Assembly (NCBI RefSeq): GCF_028372415.1
Contig: NC_092878.1
Coordinates: forward strand, 26,394,903 to 26,458,902
Reading direction: 5' to 3'
Source: Notamacropus eugenii
Lineage: Eukaryota; Chordata; Mammalia; Diprotodontia; Macropodidae
DNA: 64,000 nt
Shown here: positions 58,351 through 64,000 of the stretch, piece by piece
How positions within the stretch are numbered: position 1 is the first letter of the stretch
How the letters are laid out: every line of letters starts with the position of its first letter
Position numbers and translations under genes: made by a program
The notes under the pieces: model-generated
Database searches by the model: none
Told to the model about the DNA's origin: nothing
What the model saw: only the letters and a program-made list of their open reading frames with translations

Positions 58351-59884
58351 AACGTAAACATTGCCAGGCACTCCTGTAGGGAAAGCCTTTCCACAAGGGC
58401 ATCCCGAGGGCACGTGGAGATTGGAAAAGGAGGCACCTTTTGGAATGACTCCGGTCATTCTGAACGCATAATGCTTATTTTGCTTTGCCTTTCGGTAGAG
58501 CCAGGTCCTACTGGCACCGTCTAAGGCCCCAGGGCCCCCTGCTGTGATGGTTGACAGTGAGTTTCATGGAGCCTGAGAATTTACAGGGAGGGACCTCAGG
58601 GTTTAATGGACAGTTTGGTGGCACAGTGGATAGAAGCCGGGTCTGGAGTCGGGTCCTGAGTTCAAACGTGGCCCCAGACGTTGGGCACCAACCCCCTCAA
58701 CCCCCTTTGCCTCAGTTCCTGAGCTAGAGAAGAAAATGGCAAACCGCCCCGGTATTCATGCCAAGAAAACAAATTCGATCAGGATCAGACACAACTGAGC
58801 AAAGGAGGGTTTCAAAGGTTCTTCGTTCTGAAGTCTCGGCTGCACCTGAAACATCTCCAACAGCATTTTTCCATGCCGTTTCTTACGCTTTCCCAGGGCA
58901 TGCATTTACCAGCTTTGTAACCCTGGGCAAGCAAGACATTTTAACTTCTGAACCTCTGTTTCCTCATCTTTAAAATGAGAGGGTTGGACCCTAGTCCACC
59001 CTAAGGTGCCTTCTAGCTCTGGATGTATGGTTCTGTCTATGACTGCGCTCTGTGAAGTCTTGGGCAGGGGATATCTGGGACTCCTAACCAACTCTAGTTC
59101 ATCAGAGCTGGCTGTCATGGCAAACAGAAGTCAGACAATTCAAAACCTTTATGCTCTTGGGCAGATAACTTCACTTGTCTTTCCTCAAGTGTAAAATAAG
59201 GGGATTGGAATTGATCACCTCTAAAATCCTTTTCTGTTTGTAATCTCTAATCTTCTTGGCAGTTTGGGGGCCAATTTAGAGATTCTGTTGTCCTGTGGAA
59301 TGACATTTCATTTCTAGGTCCTCGCCTCAGCTTGTGGGTTAGCATGTGTTTTGATGTCCCTCTTTAAGCTGAGACTAGTTCTTATGATGAGAATGTGGAA
59401 AGAATTTGTAACCTGTACAGTGAGTGGTCTCTTCAGCAATGCTTATACATCCTCTCTTCTTGTTTCCCAGCTCCGGCAGACGGTGTTCAAATTCTTTCAG
59501 CAACATTTAGCCCCCAAGGCCCATGAAATTGATCAGACCAACGAGTTCAAGGACCTTCGGGTAAGTCCAGAGTTTTGTATTACTGGCAATGAGAAGATAT
59601 CCTCTCAGAGAAAAACCTGAGAGCAAGCAGTGAAGTGTTGGAATGGGTAGGGTCCCATGTCATTGCTTATGAAGACTCATTTGTTTGTATGGCTAAAATT
59701 TTTGCTAAAATCTACCCAGTAATAATAGGTCCTTTCTTTAAGTGGCTTGAGATTGAGTGTTTGGGTTCTGGGCAATTGCTTCATATGTCAGATACTGGTT
59801 GCCTGGTTTTGCATTTCCTTTTCTATTTGCAGGAATTCTGGAAGCAACTGGGGAACCTAGGAGTCTTGGGCATAACAGTCCCTG
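57578..59884 (+). CDS. IVD: IVD, isovaleryl-CoA dehydrogenase, exons 1-3 (partial, continues past the window)
   Basis: Exon 1 57578-57718 (47 codons), exon 2 59471-59560 (30 codons), exon 3 59833-59884 (ends in phase 1 before gtgagt). The start [19 protein letters not shown] is an Arg/Ala-rich mitochondrial targeting peptide of about 30 residues. It is followed by [15 protein letters not shown], then [20 protein letters not shown] and [18 protein letters not shown], each close to human IVD ([40 protein letters not shown]). These form the N-terminal helical domain of the acyl-CoA dehydrogenase fold. The FAD-binding middle and the catalytic glutamate lie in exons not in this window. IVD is a matrix flavoenzyme of leucine breakdown, converting isovaleryl-CoA to 3-methylcrotonyl-CoA and passing electrons to ETF. 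A TTG-initiated extension at 57518 is not favoured. Confidence 0.93.
57951..58254 (+). repeat. 38-bp minisatellite, eight units, IVD intron 1
   Basis: Units start at 57951, 57989, 58027, 58065, 58103, 58141, 58179 and 58217, in exact 38-bp steps. They are almost identical; units 4 and 5 share one variant (GGGCTCC for GGGCGCC). Each unit carries four G runs (GGG, GGGG, GGGG, GGGG) separated by 4-nt loops. The array keeps several frames open on both strands, which explains the 200-350-residue spurious ORFs here. Confidence 0.95.
58612..58800 (+). repeat. tRNA-derived SINE, IVD intron 1
   Basis: 'ggtggcacagtggatagaag', 'gagaagaaaatggcaaaccg', 'gatcagacacaactgagcaa'. A second SINE/MIR-like piece is at about 58900-59040. 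Confidence 0.8.
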
Positions 59885-60348
59885 GTGAGTTTGGACCCTG
59901 AAAAAAAAATAGATTTTCCTATTGTCTTTATGCCTACTATTCCCAGAAGGAGTGAGGAGAATAGTGTTTACTGATAATACAAGAAATTTCTACCTTCATC
60001 ATCCCCAGCTCCACCCAGTGTCCTCAGCTTTTTGCCTAACCTGCTCAGGGCATCCTCTTTCTGCCTAGTATCTTCCTCCTTCCTTTTCAGCCTCTGGGTC
60101 ATCATGAACACCAGCTGGTTTGTTGATTAACTCCCAACCTCCTATGGTAGTTCCCAGTTCCCTCCTTCGTTCTTGTGTCTGGCCTTGGAAGTAGTCTTGA
60201 CTTCTAAGAGCTTGAAGTAGTGAAGTAGTTGAGATCTATCTGTCTTCCCTTGTCCTGCCCTTCATCTTCATCTCTGGCTAGACTTAACAAGAGTCCAGAC
60301 AATAAATGGATAATACTAAATTCAGGCTCTGATCGGGATATGGGGACT

Positions 60349-60936
60349 TAGGTTCCCAAACTTATTTGGCCTGTCACCCCCTTTTCAAAAGAAAATTACT
60401 TAGTGCCCCCCTGGAAATCTACTTTCTTTAACCTTTTAATGGTTTTTTTGAAATTTGCATCATTTCTAAAAAAAAAAACTTTGAAATGACACATCTTAAT
60501 TTTAATAATTCATTGTAAATTTGTGGATTTTCTGCATTGAAATTTTGATGGCAAAATATTGTATCATGTAATCACATAGTGTCACATTGTAAACAAGTCT
60601 TTACACCCACACATCCCAGAGTCAATAAGCTCACCTGCTAACACTTGTTTTTTTTAAGACCTGTTGGTGGACTTGATAACCAATAACAGATTGGTTATAA
60701 CTTGCATTTTGTGTGTTTATTTAGAAAATAACATAAGTACTATGATTTTATCTCCGTTACACAACAAATGAACCATCTACGAACAGTTTTTCAAAATCCT
60801 CCTCTCTTTCCTTATGCTTTCACCGCTCACTTATTTTTATTCAGTCTCTCCCAGTTACACCTGAGGTGACTACTACCCCTCCATCATTCCAGTGCCCCAA
60901 GGGGGCAGTGTCACCCACTTTGGGAACCTCTGTAGC
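60349..60936. mobile_element. Non-autonomous hAT-like DNA transposon
   Basis: Ends are inverted: AGGTTCCCAAACTT at the left and ACTTTGGGAACCT at the right. Sub-terminal 'gtcacccccttttcaaaaga' is mirrored by 'ccccaagggggcagtgtcac'. AT-rich middle, no transposase frame. Confidence 0.65.
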
Positions 60937-62010
60937 GAATAGATCAAGAAACGAAAGCAAGCTAATTTAGCAATCAGGCTCCTCTCTCCCCCATTGCTTC
61001 CATCCCTCTGATGAGTAAAAGACCTTGTGCTAGGTTTCTGCCCAGGGGACTCTTCTCAATGGTCAAATTGGGGAGGGAATAAAGAGGGAGGAGATTGCAG
61101 TGACATCTGTCCCAAAAGCTTTGAGCCTGGTTAGAGAAAGAACATGGGGCAGAGGGGAAGTTGTTTTTTAATATGCTACAGGGAGCATATTAAACGTAGT
61201 AGGTAAGAAGCCTAGTTATTCTTTCTGATGGGTAGTTAGGAGAGTTCCCACTTCCCACCCCTACCTGGAATAGCCTAATGCAGGACTTTGAGAACAGGAA
61301 TTTCACCACCCCAATACAAAAATCTGCTTTGCCCTGCTGTCTGCATAGGTTTCCAAACCAAAGGATTTATGAAACCCCCCCCTGTATCTTAAAGCTCTCT
61401 AGTCTTGGGTGCAGGAGGCATTCCTTTTGCTTAGTTCTCTTTTACCAAAAAATGTGAGGGTTGCATTTAATTGTAGTGGTGAGCCAAAGATAGATTCTCA
61501 ATCCTGGGCAGTCCCAGGAGTCAGGGCATAGTCAGAAGCAGGCCTTGGTGCTGCTCTCCTTTGATATTCTTATTGATATACTCTGGCCCAGTGGCTAGAG
61601 CAGGATTGCTGTCCCAGTAGGTAATTTAAAAGTGTTAAATGAATGTACTCTTCTTTCCCTTCCAAGACATATGGTTCCTCACAACAAGGAGTTCTCCTGA
61701 TGACCTAACCTTAACTAAAAGAATGAAAAAAAAAATGACAGACTCCTGAATGAGAGTGCTAATTCTCCATCAGTCGTCCCCATAGAGAATATATTGAATC
61801 AAAAAATGTTTGATTTCTAATGTGAGAACTTAATAAAAATGGACCTGTAGAGTTGGGGGACCTTGAAAAGACAGCTACCTTTGAGCCCTTTTGCCTAGAA
61901 TAGCTTGGCAAATTCCCTAGTTACCACAGTGCTGCAGCATTGCTTTGTTTTGTTTAAATTCAAAGGGTATGACAATTTTACTCCCTGAAAATCCTTAACA
62001 TGAGTTTCTC

Positions 62011-62655
62011 TCCACAACCACCTCACTTCCAGCTCCAACAAGCCAGCACTTGGGGGCTGAGGTTCAAATGAGCTGCTCCCAAGCATCAGGGGCTTTCGGC
62101 AGGGGCAGGGCTGCTAGTCAATGTGAGATTAAGATCAGCTGCTCAGGAGGGGGCAGGGCCACCACCCAGGGCTCAGTTCCCTCAGGGGGTTTATGCTGAG
62201 ATCTTCAACCATGGATGCGGGCTACTGCCTGCTTTGGGAGCCCTGTCTGCTGCTGCCACCTGAGGAAGCCTGAGTTACAGGGACACCCCACTCCCCTCTC
62301 ACTCAGCCGAAAAGACCCTCTCACTGACCTTTGGCGCCTGTGGGTTGAGGGATCTGCGCTGCTGCTAGAGATTCTGCCCCTGAAGCCTGTTCGGATCTGT
62401 TCCTTTCGGTGCGCATGGCAAAGGCAGGGCTGGGCTCTGCTCGCTGCGTCCGCGTCCGTAGAGCAACAGACCTTTCCCGTCGGTCGTCGGTCTTTTGGGT
62501 CTCTCTGGGACAGAAATCTCCTCCACTCCATTGTTCTGTGGCTTCTGCTGCTCTAGAATTTGTTGAGAGTTCTTCTTTACAGGTATTTTATGGGCTGTGG
62601 GGGAAGAGCTAAGCATATGTGCGTCTTTCTGCTCCACGGTCTTGGCTCCTCCCCT
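62011..62655 (-). mobile_element. L1 5'-UTR fragment flanked by 17-bp direct repeats
   Basis: Read on the minus strand it starts 'ggggaggagccaagaccgtg' near 62655 and runs through 'aaattctagagcagcagaag' and 'gtggaggagatttctgtccc', the 5' untranslated region of marsupial L1. It is well preserved. Direct repeats CTTAACATGAGTTTCTC lie at 61994-62010 and 62656-62672. No ORF1, ORF2 or poly(A) is inside. Confidence 0.7.
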
Positions 62656-63094
62656 CTTAACATGAGTTTCTCCAAGAACTACTCTGCTTTTTCTACATAG
62701 CTCTGTTCATTTTTTTATCTTTCCTTCTCAGATTCTTCCCACCAAAATATGGCATCTCTGTCACCAGTCCAGTTTCTGATTCTCTAGTTTTATAAATCTA
62801 TGCCAAGAAAACCTGTCACTTTAAGCCTATCTACCCTTGACCCCTGACCAGGATCTCTTGTACCAGCATCTCAAAAACTCCTTTCTTTCTAAACTCCATA
62901 CCTCCAAACTTAATTATCATTTGAGTTGGCTGACAACCTGCTATTTCTTTTTTCCGAAGTGATAGGTATGGCCTCAGGTACTATTTGTATTCGCCTTGTA
63001 GACAATACTTATGTAGGACAGGAAAGACAGAACCAGTCTGGTAAGTTTTCAGGTATAGTCCAGAACTATCCTGCCGGACAATCTTGAAAATCAT

Positions 63095-63790
63095 AAATGT
63101 TGAAGGGACTGTGAGAAAACTGGTACATTAATTCACAGTTAGTGGAACTATGAATTGGTCCTGCCATTCTGGAAAGCAATTTGGAACTATACTCAAAAAG
63201 CTGTTTAACTGTACATACTTTTTGACCCCGTGATATCACTATTGGGCCTATACCCCAAAGAAGTCAACATACCTAAATAGTTATAGCAATTCTTTTTGTA
63301 GTGGCAAAGAACTAGAAACTAAGAGTACCCATCAGCTGAGGAATGTGAGGACCTGATATGGTTGGAATATAACTCAGCATTCCAGAATGAATCTGTTGAT
63401 CGTGGCAATATATGAAGTCTTACGGAAACAGACAGATTGTACTGTAAGAAATGATGAAGGGGATAGTTTATGAGAAACTGAGAAAGACTAGTATGAGCTG
63501 ATCCAGACTAAAGTGGGCAGAACCGGAAGAGTAATTTATACAGTAACAACATTCTAAAGACAAACAACTTTGAAAGACTTTCAAACTCTTATCAATGCAA
63601 TGACCAACTGCTGTTTCATGGAACATGTACCTGCCTCCTGATAAGAATTTATTAAACCTGCATTAAATGTTTTGGATATGGCCAATGTGGGAATTTCTTT
63701 TGCTTGACTGTGTATTTGTTACAGTGATTTTGGTTTTGTTTTTTTTCCATGGGGAGGGAGGACAGAAGGAAATAAAACAGATTTTTTATT
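63095..63790 (+). mobile_element. L1 ORF2 3' end and tail
   Basis: 'ctatgaattggtcctgccat', 'tctggaaagcaatttggaac', 'gtggcaaagaactagaaact', 'aatgatgaaggggatagttt', then 'ggccaatgtgggaatttctt' and an A-rich end. Frames broken. Confidence 0.65.
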
Positions 63791-64000
63791 TTGTACTTAA
63801 TAGTATTTTATTTTTTCCAATTACATGTAAAGATAGTTTTCAGCATTCATTTTTGTAAGATTTTGAGTTCCTAGTTTTTCTCCTTCTCCCCTCTCCAAGA
63901 CAACAAGCAGTCTGATATAGGTTAAACATATAAATCAGTCATGTTAAAGCATATTTCCGTACTAGTCATGTTGTGAAAGAAAAATTAGAGCAAAAGGGAA
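63790..64000 (-). repeat. Antisense LINE-type 3' fragment
   Basis: 'tccaattacatgtaaagata', 'tcttgagttc..' type blocks and 'tagtcatgttgtgaaagaaa' form a repeat I know as very frequent in marsupial genomes. Clade (L1 or RTE) not settled; runs off the window. Confidence 0.5.

Larger units (their letters stand above)
59885..64000 (+). other. IVD: IVD intron 3, start
   Basis: No sequence matching IVD exon 4 is visible to the right edge, so intron 3 is at least 4.1 kb. It carries a hAT-type element (60349-60936), an L1 5' fragment (61994-62672), an L1 3' end (63095-63790) and an antisense LINE-type tail (63790-64000). Confidence 0.75.

Noticed and set aside
57350-58458. Long ORFs (200-350 residues) on both strands around IVD exon 1, rich in Pro/Gly/Ala/Arg
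   Set aside because: They are created by the 38-bp GC-rich minisatellite and CpG island, which lack stop codons in several frames. Only the first 47 codons from 57578 match IVD.
1-64000. CRISPR arrays, prokaryotic operons, rRNA or true tRNA genes
   Set aside because: None seen. The tRNA-like segments are SINE heads, and the tandem arrays are microsatellites or minisatellites.

Overview
This window reads as nuclear DNA of a marsupial (metatherian). Four spliced plus-strand genes appear in the order PHGR1 - DISP2 - KNSTRN - IVD, which is the order I know from human chromosome 15q15.1. The DNA between them is packed with repeats typical of marsupials: tRNA-derived core-SINEs, RTE-derived SINEs, L1 and ORF1-only (HAL1-like) LINEs, CR1/L3, L2, MIR, hAT MITEs and solo LTRs. 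The species cannot be named from the sequence alone. No bacterial, plasmid or CRISPR features are present.

Layout. 1-6.8 kb: PHGR1, a tiny Pro/His/Gly-rich gut-type gene whose coding sequence is split into a 10-nt piece, an 8-nt micro-exon and a 234-nt last exon. 6.8-10.7 kb: intergenic LINE/SINE debris (CR1/L3, core-SINE). 10.7-23.4 kb: DISP2, eight coding exons, 1414 residues, with a split REST-like element just before its start codon. 23.4-37.9 kb: a repeat-filled spacer with one solo LTR inside a SINE, a palindromic hAT MITE and its 66-bp derivative, an ORF1-only LINE, and an L1 tail split by an RTE insertion. 38.1-45.7 kb: KNSTRN, nine coding exons, 266 residues, starting in a CpG island with a GC-rich minisatellite in intron 1 and a solo LTR close to the exon 6 acceptor. 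45.7-57.1 kb: a spacer with a second copy of the same solo LTR, L1/HAL1 pieces and RTE-SINEs. 57.1-64 kb: CpG-island promoter and exons 1-3 of IVD, with eight 38-bp G-quadruplex-type repeats in intron 1; IVD continues beyond the right edge.

The genes are neighbours by conserved synteny and do not form a pathway: PHGR1 is an epithelial low-complexity protein, DISP2 a 12-span RND/Patched-family membrane protein, KNSTRN a mitotic kinetochore/spindle adaptor, and IVD a mitochondrial leucine-catabolism flavoenzyme. I found no wholly new biological system. The points most worth a second look are the PHGR1 micro-exon, the altered KNSTRN N-terminus lying over promoter elements, the split RE1 at DISP2, and the tandem G4 minisatellite in IVD.
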